Assembly: GCA_023413135.1 (NCBI GenBank)
Contig: JAEZQK010000114.1
Location: 46,749-110,748, forward strand
Length of the DNA: 64,000 nucleotides
DNA from: Bacillota bacterium
GTDB lineage: Bacteria > Bacillota > Clostridia > Christensenellales > Aristaeellaceae
Reading direction: 5' to 3'
Shown here: positions 1 through 8,697 of the stretch, piece by piece
How the letters are laid out: each line of letters starts with the position of its first letter
Numbering within the stretch: the stretch's first letter is position 1
Translations under genes and position numbers: made by a program
Notes under the pieces: generated by a model
Told to the model about the DNA's origin: nothing
The model's input: only the letters and a program-made list of their open reading frames with translations
Database searches by the model: none

Positions 1-354
1 GGCGCCATCTTGAGTATCGCCGGAAGCCTGGACGCCCCCTTTGTCGACATGAAAGGCATCCTCGCCGCCTCCGGCATAGCGCTGTGCGCCAGCTATCTGT
101 TCAACAGCCTGGCACTGCCCCTCTTGTATAAATTCGGTGCAGAAAAATCCCGCCTGATTCTGCTGGCCTGCTATGCACTGCCCCTCATCGGCGCTTCGCT
201 GGTGATGAACGAACTGGAGAAATCTGCCGCCACCCTCCTTCGCTTCCAGTCCCTCCTGGACTTGGGCGCCCTCCTCCTCCCCTTCATCACCATCGGTGCC
301 CTTCTTACCTCCTACCTTGTCTCCCTGCATATTTACAACAGGAAAGACGTATAG
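1..354 (+). CDS. ABC-2 type transporter permease, C-terminal part (5' end outside window)
   Basis: The frame is open from the first base, so the gene starts upstream of the window. About 117 residues are visible. They form at least three hydrophobic membrane segments (around the stretches GILAASGIALCASYLF, LILLACYALPLIGASLVM and LLLPFITIGALLTSYLVSL) and end in a short basic tail, IYNRKDV. This fits the C-terminal half of small ABC-2 permeases that pair with a separate ATPase, which would lie upstream. The substrate cannot be told. The family call rests on hydrophobic pattern and general resemblance only. Confidence 0.5.
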   Translation, partial: GAILSIAGSLDAPFVDMKGILAASGIALCASYLFNSLALPLLYKFGAEKSRLILLACYALPLIGASLVMNELEKSAATLLRFQSLLDLGALLLPFITIGALLTSYLVSLHIYNRKDV

Positions 355-400
355 AGTCATCCTAAAAGGGCAAGGTGGGATCTGTCGTGTTAGTTGCATA

Positions 401-430
401 ATTAGAAAACCCCCGGCCATGCCGGGGGTT
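401..430 (-). terminator. Intrinsic terminator after the PIN/TRAM gene
   Basis: A 10-bp perfect stem (AACCCCCGGC / GCCGGGGGTT) with a 3-nt loop. Read on the minus strand it is followed by TTCTAATT. It lies 17 bp past the stop of the PIN/TRAM gene and between two convergent genes, so it probably ends transcripts from both sides. Confidence 0.8.
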
Positions 431-446
431 GGTTATCAAAAAAATC

Positions 447-1580
447 TCAGCCCGCTTTGCTGTTGTCGTACGCTTTGATTCTGGTGAAGATCATCCTGCC
501 CGCACTGGTCTGCAGCACCGTCGTTACCACCACATCAATGGTTTCTCCCACATGGCGGCGGGCATTGTCCACCACGATCATGGTACCGTCATCCAGGTAT
601 CCCACGCCCTGGCCCGGCTCCTTGCCTTCGCGGACGATCTGAACCGTCATTTCCTCGCCGGGCAGCACCACGGGCTTCACAGCATTGGCCAATTCGTTGA
701 TGTTGAGCACCTTCACCCCTGTCACCCCGGCCACCTTATTCAGGTTGTAGTCGTTGGTGACCACAATGCCATTTAACTGCCTGGCCAGGCGCAAAAGCTT
801 CACATCCACCTCGGCAACATCATCATAATCCGTATCCTCAATGCGGACGGGAATCTTCAATTCCGTCTGAATCCGGTTAAGCACATCCAGCCCCCGGCGG
901 CCCCGGTTGCGGCGGAGCGCATCGCTGGAATCGGCAATGTGCCTAAGCTCCGCCAGCACAAACTGCGGTATAACCAATTCTCCTTCCAGAAATCCCGTCT
1001 TGCAGATGTCGAATACCCGCCCGTCAATAATCACCGATGTATCCAGTATCTTGGGTGTGCTGGCCTGTGCCACGCCCCGCATAAAGCTGAAGCGCCGTTC
1101 CTTGCCCTGGGCCGGAGCATCCACCAGCGGCAGCTGCATTTCTTTGCCTCGCCTGCGGCCAATATTCAGCCCCGTATAACCCAATACCACATATACGATT
1201 CCGCTGAAAGCCGTGGTAACGATGGAAGCACCTACAAATTGCAGTATCTGCGTCACAAGCACTGCGATCACAAGGCCGGTGATAAGCCCCACGGTACTGG
1301 TCAATACCTGGTGCATGGGCATATTGTCCAGCTGCTTTTCCAAGGCGTTGCCCAATTCGGTAAACTTCCTGATGATGAGGGGAGACAGTATGAAAAAGAT
1401 CAATCCGCCAACGAGGGCGCATGCACCATACAGCAGCATCAGAATTTCAAGCGGCGCGGCTTGGTTCGGATTGTTCAGCGCGTTGATCCTCAGCCCCAGC
1501 ATGGCAAGACCGATGCCCACTCCCGCCCCCAGAAGCGTAACAAGCCCCCGGAGAACCCTTTGCACAACTTTTGATTTCAT
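447..1580 (-). CDS. PIN/TRAM domain membrane protein (YacL family)
   Basis: A 377-residue protein with four N-terminal membrane helices (about residues 9-30, 44-70, 93-115, 118-138), a PIN nuclease-like domain (about 175-290) and a C-terminal TRAM domain (about 305-370). PIN acidic residues are visible in ILDTSVIIDGR (D180), the VLAEL stretch, DVKLLRLA and VTNDYNL. The family is the YacL type, thought to bind or cleave RNA at the membrane, but its substrate is unsettled. It lies 85 bp downstream of radA on the same strand, a common neighbourhood in Firmicutes (radA-disA-yacL), though disA is missing here. Confidence 0.9.
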   Translation of the reverse strand: MKSKVVQRVLRGLVTLLGAGVGIGLAMLGLRINALNNPNQAAPLEILMLLYGACALVGGLIFFILSPLIIRKFTELGNALEKQLDNMPMHQVLTSTVGLITGLVIAVLVTQILQFVGASIVTTAFSGIVYVVLGYTGLNIGRRRGKEMQLPLVDAPAQGKERRFSFMRGVAQASTPKILDTSVIIDGRVFDICKTGFLEGELVIPQFVLAELRHIADSSDALRRNRGRRGLDVLNRIQTELKIPVRIEDTDYDDVAEVDVKLLRLARQLNGIVVTNDYNLNKVAGVTGVKVLNINELANAVKPVVLPGEEMTVQIVREGKEPGQGVGYLDDGTMIVVDNARRHVGETIDVVVTTVLQTSAGRMIFTRIKAYDNSKAG

Positions 1581-1665
1581 AGCATGCCATCACTCTTTTC
1601 CATTATCAAATAAGGGGTGGCCCCTCCGCATAATAGCTTGTCCGCTTCAGCAGTAATTATACCAT

Positions 1666-3036
1666 TCACGAATGCAAAAGCACTGCCAGCGCCTGGGCCA
1701 GCGTATCCACGCCATATGCCTTCATACCGTCGGGGATCCGAATGCGTTTGATGTTTTCCCTGGGAAGCACCACATTTGAAAATCCCAGCCGCAAACATTC
1801 CGTAAGCCGCCTCTCTGCCTGGGGAATGGCCCGCACTTCTCCGGCCAAGCCCACTTCCCCCATCACCGCGAAATCCTGGGGCATTGCCTGATTGGCAAGG
1901 GACGAAGCCACCGCAGCACATACCGCCAGGTCCGCCGCCGGCTCATTGAGCTCCATGCCGCCCGCCACATTGATATAAACGTCCTGGTTATACAATTTCT
2001 GCCCGGCCCGCTTTTCTAATACCGCCAGAAGCAGCGCAATGCGCCCCTGGTCCATGCCGTTCACCGTACGCCTGGGCATGCCGTAATACGTTTGGGCCGC
2101 CAACGCCTGAATGTCTACCAGCATGGGCCTGGACCCTTCCATTCCACAGAATACAACCGACCCGCTGGCTCCCTTGGCCCGGTGGGAAAGCATCAGCTCA
2201 CTGGCGTTTGCCACTTCCCGCATGCCGACCGCCATCATTTGGAAGACGGCCAGCTCATTCAGCGATCCAAACCGGTTCTTGACAGCACGCAGCAGCCTGT
2301 ACTCCTGCTGCCTGTCGCCTTCAAAGTATAATACCACATCCACCATGTGCTCCAGCACCCTGGGCCCCGCGATAGCGCCTTCCTTAGTCACGTGCCCCAC
2401 CAGGAAAATGGCCGCACCGCTTGTTTTGGCAAGGCGCATATAAAGCCCGGCACTTTCCCTGACCTGGCTTACGCTGCCCGGAGCGCCGGCAAGTTCCGGC
2501 CGGTACATAGTCTGTATGGAGTCCACCACCGCATAGGCCGGCTGAATCGAAAGGAACTTTTCTTCCACGGCATCCATGGCGTTTTCCGCCAATATGTACA
2601 GGCTGGGCGCTTTAATCCCGAGCCTTGAAGCGCGCAGCTTCAACTGCTTGGCACTTTCCTCTCCGGTGATGTACAGAACCCTTTCGCCCGCGTTGGCAAG
2701 ATAGGCGCTCACCTGCAAAAGCAGCGTGCTTTTGCCTATGCCCGGGTCGCCGCCAACCAGCATCACGGAGCCCTCCACCACGCCGCCGCCTAGCACCCGG
2801 TCCAGCTCCGCCATGCCTGTCAAGGCCCGGTTTTGCGTTTCATCGGGGATGCTGTCAAGGCTCATGGCCTGGCTGCCTGTTCCCGGCCGTTGCTTCAGGG
2901 GCTTTTCCGAAACGGTTATTTTTTGCGCCACTTCCTCCATGGTATTCCATGCGCCGCAGGCGGGACACCTGCCCAGCCATCTGGATGTTTCATGGCCGCA
3001 AGCTCTGCAGGCAAACAGCGTTTTTTCCTTGGGCAC
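1666..3036 (-). CDS. radA: DNA repair protein RadA (Sms)
   Basis: A 456-residue RecA-like ATPase that promotes branch migration during recombination repair. The order is canonical: N-terminal C4 zinc finger (C10, C13, C24, C27), Walker A GGDPGIGKST (residues 95-104), the RadA-specific KNRFG motif (within VKNRFGSLNE), and a Lon-protease-like C-terminal domain. The start codon is GTG, with GGGAGG 7 bases upstream. Full length for the family. It probably forms one transcript with the PIN/TRAM gene. Confidence 0.97.
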   Translation of the reverse strand: MPKEKTLFACRACGHETSRWLGRCPACGAWNTMEEVAQKITVSEKPLKQRPGTGSQAMSLDSIPDETQNRALTGMAELDRVLGGGVVEGSVMLVGGDPGIGKSTLLLQVSAYLANAGERVLYITGEESAKQLKLRASRLGIKAPSLYILAENAMDAVEEKFLSIQPAYAVVDSIQTMYRPELAGAPGSVSQVRESAGLYMRLAKTSGAAIFLVGHVTKEGAIAGPRVLEHMVDVVLYFEGDRQQEYRLLRAVKNRFGSLNELAVFQMMAVGMREVANASELMLSHRAKGASGSVVFCGMEGSRPMLVDIQALAAQTYYGMPRRTVNGMDQGRIALLLAVLEKRAGQKLYNQDVYINVAGGMELNEPAADLAVCAAVASSLANQAMPQDFAVMGEVGLAGEVRAIPQAERRLTECLRLGFSNVVLPRENIKRIRIPDGMKAYGVDTLAQALAVLLHS

Positions 3037-3200
3037 TTATAGGCCTCCCGGGCAAAGCGCTTTTTAGGCCCCGCGCGCGGGCCGCGAAAGCACTTGTTGT
3101 CAGTATAACATACGCAGGGAATTCCTGCCATGGCAAGAATCGTCGAAGGGTGTCGCAAACTCTTAAAACCATTCGCGCGCCGCCCTGCATGATTGTGTAT

Positions 3201-3229
3201 AGTATACCAAATTTCGATAGGATTTGGTA
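3201..3229 (-). promoter_or_regulatory. Probable radA promoter with inverted repeat
   Basis: On the minus strand TATACT (3206-3201) is preceded by TCGAAATTTGG, and TACCAAAT/ATTTGGTA form an 8-bp inverted repeat (3205-3212 with 3222-3229). The 17-mer covering TCGAAAT to TATACT recurs with one mismatch upstream of ppk1 (21034-21050). No good -35 box is visible, so this may be an extended -10 promoter with a bound regulator. Promoter and operator roles are inference. Confidence 0.4.
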
Positions 3230-3240
3230 CCCGTGCGCGA

Positions 3241-3269
3241 TTGCAAACGCAAGCTTTACAAGCTATAAT
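3241..3269 (+). promoter_or_regulatory. Sigma-A type promoter of the metallophosphoesterase gene
   Basis: TTGCAA (3241-3246), a 17-base spacer and TATAAT (3264-3269), 75 bp before the start codon of the downstream gene. Confidence 0.65.
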
Positions 3270-3343
3270 GTAGGCACGGATGCAATCATACACATTTTGC
3301 AAGGCTGGCCGGACGATTTTGGCCGCCGGAATAGGACGGCAGC

Positions 3344-4414
3344 ATGGCTAGACATAAAGATATGCCCATTTTTCTACCGCACCGCAAACATCGCGGATGC
3401 GGCTGTTTGTTTTGGCTCCTCCTATTGATTGCCGTGATTGCCGCCGTGATTGTGCTGGCCAATGATCTGAACAACAGGCAGGTAAAGGTTGTGAAACAGC
3501 CCGTCTCCGTGCTTGGCTTGAACCGGGATCTGGAGGGCTTTACCATTTTACATATAAGTGACCTACACGCGGCGGAACTGGGAAAGGACCAGTCGTTGAT
3601 CGCAACAGCCCTGAATAAACAGTCCTACCACGCCGTATGCATTACAGGGGATATGGTGGGTGAAACGGGCAACGTCCAGCCGTTTTTGCAGTTGCTTTCG
3701 CTTTTGAAGACGGATGTTCCCATTCTGTTCATCCCGGGCGACTGCGATCCGGCTCCTTTATATACCTCCGCCCATGACACGCTGTCGGTGCTGGCCCCGT
3801 ATATCACCGCGGCCCAGGCGGCGGAGGCGGTTTACCTGGATGCACCTTTCCCCCTCACCGTGGGCAAGACTACCATATGGTTCAGCCCTGAAGGATTGTA
3901 TTCCATGGATGCGGATACCACCATCGCTTCCTGCCAGGGTCAATTGGACCGGTTAAACGGCGCCAACGCCTCCTCCACAGCAGACGGCGCAGCCGAAATC
4001 CGGGCCTGGGAATACCGGATGGATGCTGCCAAGCGCCTCCAAGAGGCGCGCCTTAAGATGAAGAGCGCAGACTATCATATCGCCCTTTCCCATGCGCCGC
4101 TCACATATGATTATGTACGTAGCGTATGGGACTGGCAGGATAGTACTGGCACTTCCATGCAGCGTGTGACGCTGGCCCTGGCCGGGCATCTGAATGGAGG
4201 CCAGTGGCGTATCCCCGGCAAAGGACCCATCTGGGTGCCGGATCTTAACTGGTTCCCGGAAGACCGGCTTGTAACGGGGCTAAGCCGCGTATCCACCATC
4301 GCCCAGTACATAAGCCCCGGCCTTGGCTCCTCCTGCAACTATCCCCTGCAACCGGGCCGGCTGTTCAATCCCCCCACCATCACGCTGCTTACATTAACCG
4401 GCAAACCCCAATAG
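3344..4414 (+). CDS. Membrane-anchored calcineurin-like metallophosphoesterase, variant active site
   Basis: A 356-residue protein with a basic N-terminus, one membrane helix (about 21-40) and an extracytoplasmic phosphoesterase domain of the YkuE/YaeI type. Motifs seen are HISDLHAAE (D73, H75), ITGDMVG (D103), LSHAPLTYD and AGHLNGGQ. Two usual metal ligands differ: the GNH[DE] block reads GDCD (residues 132-135), and GHTHGGQ reads GHLNGGQ, replacing the second His by Asn. Relatives act on lipid-linked phosphates or UDP-diacylglucosamine, but the altered ligands make activity uncertain. It stands alone, divergent from radA. Confidence 0.8.
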   Translation: MARHKDMPIFLPHRKHRGCGCLFWLLLLIAVIAAVIVLANDLNNRQVKVVKQPVSVLGLNRDLEGFTILHISDLHAAELGKDQSLIATALNKQSYHAVCITGDMVGETGNVQPFLQLLSLLKTDVPILFIPGDCDPAPLYTSAHDTLSVLAPYITAAQAAEAVYLDAPFPLTVGKTTIWFSPEGLYSMDADTTIASCQGQLDRLNGANASSTADGAAEIRAWEYRMDAAKRLQEARLKMKSADYHIALSHAPLTYDYVRSVWDWQDSTGTSMQRVTLALAGHLNGGQWRIPGKGPIWVPDLNWFPEDRLVTGLSRVSTIAQYISPGLGSSCNYPLQPGRLFNPPTITLLTLTGKPQ

Positions 4415-4470
4415 GGACACCATGAAATCCGACAAACTTCTCCATTTTTTTACAGCTCATGGCTGGTGCC

Positions 4471-4499
4471 TTGACAAATGTATTGGGAAGGTGTATCGT
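4471..4499 (+). promoter_or_regulatory. Promoter of the GntR regulator gene
   Basis: TTGACA (4471-4476), 17-base spacer, TATCGT (4494-4499). It lies inside the longer open frame that begins at 4459, which is one reason for choosing the later start codon at 4537. Confidence 0.6.
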
Positions 4500-4536
4500 A
4501 TCCAAAAAACAAACCTCAAACAAAGGGGTTGGGTGT

Positions 4537-5211
4537 ATGTCTCTTCTTCGCTTTCAGCCCATGCTGGAAAGCCGGCCCATTCGTGAAATCGCCTACGAGG
4601 TGCTCAAGCATGCCATCATCACCGGCGAGATTCCCGCCGGTGAGCGCATTGTGGAAACCGATTATGCCGAGCGGCTGCACATCAGCCGCACGCCGCTTCG
4701 GGAAGCTTTGCGCAAGCTGGAGCGCGACGGCCTGGTAGAATACGTTATGCGCCGCGGCGTGGTGGTCCGGGCCTTCACCATTGCTGATGTGGAAGAAATC
4801 TATACCATCCGCAACGCGCTGGAAATGCTGACGCTGCCCGCCATCATCAAAAATGTGACGGAGGAGGACATTAAGGCGCTGAAGGAAAAGCTGATGCAGA
4901 TGGATGCGGCCTTAAAGGAAGGAAGCATCGAAAAGCTTTCCCCTCTGGCACGGGCCTTCCATAGCCAGGTGATCCGCCTATCGGGGCAGACCCGGATTTT
5001 ACGGGTCATCGAAAGCCAGGATGAGTACATCACCCGCTTCTCCGCTATGAGCATCGCCCAGGAGAACCGCCGCCACGAGGCACAGCAGGAGCATTACGAA
5101 ATTGTGGATTGCCTGCAAAAGCGTGACCTTAACCGCCTGCAGGCCGTTATGCAAAAGCACATCGAGCGCAGCAAGGAAAATTGCCTTACGGCTCTTAGCA
5201 AAAAGAAGTAA
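4537..5211 (+). CDS. GntR family transcriptional regulator, FadR/FCD subfamily
   Basis: A 224-residue regulator. An N-terminal winged helix (about residues 10-75, containing HISRTPLREALRKLERDGLV) is followed by an all-helical FCD ligand-binding domain (about 85-210) with the His residues typical of its metal site (FHSQVIRLSG, HYEIVDCL, MQKHIERS). FCD regulators usually sense small carboxylic or sugar acids. The neighbours (PHP phosphatase, oligoendopeptidase) do not point to a clear target. The start at 4537 has AGGGG upstream and sits after a good promoter; an in-frame ATG at 4459 is less likely. Confidence 0.9.
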   Translation: MSLLRFQPMLESRPIREIAYEVLKHAIITGEIPAGERIVETDYAERLHISRTPLREALRKLERDGLVEYVMRRGVVVRAFTIADVEEIYTIRNALEMLTLPAIIKNVTEEDIKALKEKLMQMDAALKEGSIEKLSPLARAFHSQVIRLSGQTRILRVIESQDEYITRFSAMSIAQENRRHEAQQEHYEIVDCLQKRDLNRLQAVMQKHIERSKENCLTALSKKK

Positions 5212-5229
5212 ACCGGAATATGATACAGG

Positions 5230-5259
5230 CCCTCCGGTAGAAAACCGGAGGGTTTGTTT
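5230..5259 (+). terminator. Intrinsic terminator after the GntR gene
   Basis: Perfect 8-bp stem CCCTCCGG / CCGGAGGG, 7-nt loop, then TTTGTTT. It ends 23 bp before the next start codon, so the PHP gene may depend on readthrough or on its own promoter. Confidence 0.85.
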
Positions 5260-5282
5260 AATGAAAAGGAGCCTTATCCCGA

Positions 5283-6104
5283 ATGAAAGCCAATTATCAT
5301 ACCCATACATTCAGGTGCAAGCACGCTACGGGAATGGATGAAATGTATGTTGAATCAGCCATCAGGGCAGGCTTTAACATCCTCGGCTTCGCGGATCATA
5401 CCCCATGGCCTTATCAAAGCAACTATGTGTCCGGCATCCGCATGGATGTTTCGCAGCTTCCAGGTTATGCAGCAAGCCTCTTAAGCCTGAAGGAAAAATA
5501 CAAGGATCGCCTGAATATACTCATCGGGCTGGAGTGTGAATATTTCCCCAGATACATGAACTGGCTGAGGGAAGCAAAAGAGGCCTATCAGCTGGATTAC
5601 CTGATCTTTGGCGCCCACTTTATCGGCAGTGATGAAGATTCCCCCTACGTAGGCCGCGCCTGCCGGGATACCGCCGTCATGTACAATTATGCCGATATGT
5701 GCGTGGAAGGTATGCAAACCGGGCTGTACGCGTACCTGGCCCATCCGGATTTGTTTATGCGCTGCCGGGATACCTGGGATGCGGACTGCCAGGCAGTGGC
5801 AAAGACCATTTGTTCCTGCGCGCTGGAATGTGGCATGCCTTTGGAGTACAACCTTAACGCCCATGTCATTGGCGACAGCGAGTGCCTCTTCCCCCGAAAG
5901 GAGTTTTGGGAATTCGCGGCCCTGATGGGCAACAAGGTCGTCTTAGGCTACGACGCCCACCAGCCGGAAATGCTGGAAAACGCCGTAGCAGAAGCGGAAA
6001 TCCGTGCGCTCCTTGCCAGATTGAATCTTCATCCTTTGGACAGCATACATCTACAAACGACAAAGCCGCAGCTATGCGGACAGATGCAAGGAGGAATACG
6101 ATGA
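5283..6104 (+). CDS. PHP-domain phosphatase, histidinol-phosphatase (HisJ) family
   Basis: A 273-residue PHP hydrolase. Metal-binding motifs of the HisJ group are present: YHTHTFRC at the N-terminus (H6, H8), GFADHTPW, GLECEYFP, IFGAHFIG, LAHPDLFMR and LGYDAHQPE near the C-terminus. HisJ dephosphorylates L-histidinol phosphate in histidine synthesis, but no his genes are nearby and many relatives have other phosphoester substrates. Its stop codon overlaps the next start (ATGA at 6101-6104), so it is translationally coupled to the oligoendopeptidase gene. Confidence 0.85.
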   Translation: MKANYHTHTFRCKHATGMDEMYVESAIRAGFNILGFADHTPWPYQSNYVSGIRMDVSQLPGYAASLLSLKEKYKDRLNILIGLECEYFPRYMNWLREAKEAYQLDYLIFGAHFIGSDEDSPYVGRACRDTAVMYNYADMCVEGMQTGLYAYLAHPDLFMRCRDTWDADCQAVAKTICSCALECGMPLEYNLNAHVIGDSECLFPRKEFWEFAALMGNKVVLGYDAHQPEMLENAVAEAEIRALLARLNLHPLDSIHLQTTKPQLCGQMQGGIR

Positions 6105-7849
6105 CCTGGGACCTTTCGGTGATCTATGAGAGCTTTCAAAGTCCGGCCTTCCAGGCGGATTTAAACAGCCTGCAGCATCGCTTGGATGAGATCGGGAAGG
6201 CATTTTCCGAGGGCGGCGAGCCTTCCAATTTATTGGAGAAAGTTACAAGGCAATTCACCGCTCTTAACGAAGTATTTGACAAAGTAGGCACATTTGCTTA
6301 TCTCACCTGGGCTGCCGACGCGGTCAATGAGGAAGCACTGAACTGCATCGACCAGTTGATGGCAAAGCAGGTGGACGCGGAGCGGCTGATGTCGGATTTC
6401 AGCCGCTATCTGGGTGCGCTTGATGATTTTGACGCGGTCATTCAAAAGAGCCCTCTGCTGAAAGAGCATAGCTTCCTCTTGCACGAATTGAAGGAAAGCG
6501 CCGCCCACCGGATGGACAAGGCCATCGAAAGCTGGATATTGCGCATGTCCCTAAACGGGGGCGAAACCTTCTCCCAGCTTCGGGAAAAGCTGGCCGCCAC
6601 CATCACCGCTAATTTCCGGGGCGAGGAGATCCCCCTCTCCGCAGTACGTGCCAAGGCCTACGATCCCGATCCCACCGTACGCAAGGATGCCTATGAGGCG
6701 GAGTTGGCCGCCTACCCCAAGGAGGAGCTGTCCATCGCGGCCTGTTTGAACGGTATCAAGGGCGAAGCGCGCATCCAAACGGAAGCACGCCACTTTGACA
6801 GCGTGCTTGACTGGACGCTGCATGATTCCCGCATGGACAGGCAAACGCTTGACGCGCTGTGGACGGCGGTAAGGGAAGCGCTGCCTGACTTCCGCAGATA
6901 CTTGCGGGCCAAGGGGCGGCTGCTCGGTCATACGGACGGTATCCCCTTCTATGATCTGATGGCTCCGGTGGGCAAAGGGATGCGCAGCTACACCGCGGAG
7001 GAAGCCCGGGCAGTACTGGCTGAAAAGCTGGGCAGCTTTTCCCCGGCTATGGGCACATTCATCCATGAAGCCTTCGTAGGCCGCTGGATCGACATGTATC
7101 CAAGGAACGGCAAGCAGGGCGGCGCTTTCTGTTCGTCCGTGCATCCGCTTGATATCAGCCGTATCCTTACCAATTTCGCAGGCAGCTTTTCAGATATCAG
7201 TACCCTGGCCCACGAGCTCGGCCACGCATGGCATAACAGGTGCATGGCCGGGCTGCCCATATTGCTGACAAGCCAGCCCATGCCCTTGGCGGAAACGGCC
7301 TCCATCTTCAATGAAACGCTTTTAAGCCATGCGATGCTAAAGTCCGCTTCTCCCGAGGAAGCCTTCACCATCATCGAAGCGGAGCTGATGGAAGCCACCC
7401 AGACCATCGTGGACATCTATGGCCGCTTCCTGTTTGAGACGGAAGTCATTGAAACAAGGGCCGACCATGCCTTGAGCGTCAATGAGCTCAAGGACGCCAT
7501 GCTTAAGGCGCAGGAAGCCAGCTATGGCGACGGACTTGCTAAGGATGAACGCCACCCCTACATGTGGGCTTGCAAAAGCCATTACTATAGCCCCACATTC
7601 CATTTCTACAACTTCCCCTATGCCTTCGGACTATTGTTTGCCAAGGGCGTGTTCGCCCAGTACCTAAATAAGGGTGACAGCTTCGTGCCCACCTATAACC
7701 AGCTTTTACGTTCCTGCGGCAACGGCACGGTGTATGATGTGGCCATGAGCGTGGGTATTGATGTGCGCAGCGTGGACTTCTGGCGCAGCTCCCTGAACAT
7801 CGTAAAGGAGTCCATAGACCGGTTTATGGAGTTGTGCGATAAGCAATAA
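6101..7849 (+). CDS. pepF: Oligoendopeptidase F family zinc peptidase (M3B)
   Basis: A 582-residue cytoplasmic metallopeptidase that degrades short peptides. The zinc motif HELGH (H371 to H375, within STLAHELGHAWHN) and the downstream Glu in ETASIFNETL are intact. The N-terminal helical domain and length (about 580-600) fit the M3B family. The start at 6101 is chosen because AAGGAGG precedes it by 6 bases and it overlaps the PHP stop by 4 bases. The open frame extends far upstream inside the PHP gene, but those codons are a shadow. Confidence 0.95.
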   Translation: MTWDLSVIYESFQSPAFQADLNSLQHRLDEIGKAFSEGGEPSNLLEKVTRQFTALNEVFDKVGTFAYLTWAADAVNEEALNCIDQLMAKQVDAERLMSDFSRYLGALDDFDAVIQKSPLLKEHSFLLHELKESAAHRMDKAIESWILRMSLNGGETFSQLREKLAATITANFRGEEIPLSAVRAKAYDPDPTVRKDAYEAELAAYPKEELSIAACLNGIKGEARIQTEARHFDSVLDWTLHDSRMDRQTLDALWTAVREALPDFRRYLRAKGRLLGHTDGIPFYDLMAPVGKGMRSYTAEEARAVLAEKLGSFSPAMGTFIHEAFVGRWIDMYPRNGKQGGAFCSSVHPLDISRILTNFAGSFSDISTLAHELGHAWHNRCMAGLPILLTSQPMPLAETASIFNETLLSHAMLKSASPEEAFTIIEAELMEATQTIVDIYGRFLFETEVIETRADHALSVNELKDAMLKAQEASYGDGLAKDERHPYMWACKSHYYSPTFHFYNFPYAFGLLFAKGVFAQYLNKGDSFVPTYNQLLRSCGNGTVYDVAMSVGIDVRSVDFWRSSLNIVKESIDRFMELCDKQ

Positions 7850-7881
7850 GTCTGTCCAAAGCGTTTGCGCACCGTCAAGCC

Positions 7882-8005
7882 GCGGGCGATTGATAATCGC
7901 CCCTACGACGTCATGTGTTTGTTGACTTCCCTGCCGGAGCATATATGAACCGGAAGAAAGCCAACACACTCTTTGCAGCCGTAGGGGCGATTATCAATCG
8001 CCCGC
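7882..8005. repeat. Pair of 25-bp inverted repeats around a 74-bp core
   Basis: GCGGGCGATTGATAATCGCC plus CCTAC at 7882-7906 is repeated exactly as its reverse complement at 7981-8005. Each arm also contains its own small palindrome (GGGCGATTGATAATCGCCC). An 18-base piece of the same unit (AGCCGTAGGGGCGATTAT) recurs at 16133-16150. This looks like a dispersed intergenic palindromic element rather than part of a gene. Confidence 0.8.
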
Positions 8006-8060
8006 CTAGTTCCGGCAAGATATTGCCGGGAGCGACCGGTAGGGCGGGGGTGCTTGACAC

Positions 8061-8090
8061 ACATCAAACATTTGTGTTTTGGATTGATGT
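8061..8090 (+). promoter_or_regulatory. Possible operator upstream of the DUF1989 gene
   Basis: ACATCAA (8061-8067) and TTGATGT (8084-8090) form a perfect inverted repeat with a 16-base centre, directly after a TTGACA (8054-8059). No good -10 is seen at 17 bases. An operator role is a guess from position. Confidence 0.3.
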
Positions 8091-8118
8091 AACTATATGA
8101 GCGATAGGGAGTGCTGGA

Positions 8119-8697
8119 ATGTCGAAAGAATTTACGGTACCGGCCCGCAGCGGTACCGCTTTTGAAATGAAGCAAGGTGAAACAGTAACGGTGATAGACC
8201 TGGATGGGTCACAGGTTGTGGATTTCTTTGCTGTGGGGGCTGCAAATCCTGAAGAATTCCTGTCGACCGGGGTCACGATCGATATAAACGAATCCCTGAT
8301 GTTGAAATGCGGGAATAAAATCTATACGAATCTTTACCGCGAGATGTTTGAAATCGTATACGATGACGTGGAAGAACACGATTTGCTTCATCCCTGCTGC
8401 CGCCCTGAAATGTATAATTTTTTCTATCATAACGGGGATGGCCATCCAAGTTGCTTTGATAACATCAGCCACGCGCTTAAACAGAAATTTGGTATTATCC
8501 ATCCGGTCAACCTATTCATGTATACCGAGATATTGACGGATGGAAGGATCAAGGTAAAGAAGCCGCTGTCAAAGGCTGGGGACCGTGTGACACTGCTTGC
8601 AAAAATGGACGTGACTGTTGGCCTCGCGGCTTGCAGTGTCAGCGAGAGCATGTGCAATGGTGGAAAATGCTCGTCCATTAAGATCATCATCGGTTAA
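8119..8697 (+). CDS. DUF1989 (urea carboxylase-associated) family protein
   Basis: A 192-residue cytoplasmic protein. The N-terminal VPARSGTAFEMKQGETVTVID, the central HPCCRPEMYN motif and the C-terminal CNGGKCSSIKI match the DUF1989/urea carboxylase-associated family. Some members sit beside urea or guanidine carboxylase genes and their role is not settled; here no such gene is nearby. GGGAG lies about 10 bases before the ATG. Its 3' end overlaps the convergent MBL gene by 11 bases. Confidence 0.8.
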   Translation: MSKEFTVPARSGTAFEMKQGETVTVIDLDGSQVVDFFAVGAANPEEFLSTGVTIDINESLMLKCGNKIYTNLYREMFEIVYDDVEEHDLLHPCCRPEMYNFFYHNGDGHPSCFDNISHALKQKFGIIHPVNLFMYTEILTDGRIKVKKPLSKAGDRVTLLAKMDVTVGLAACSVSESMCNGGKCSSIKIIIG

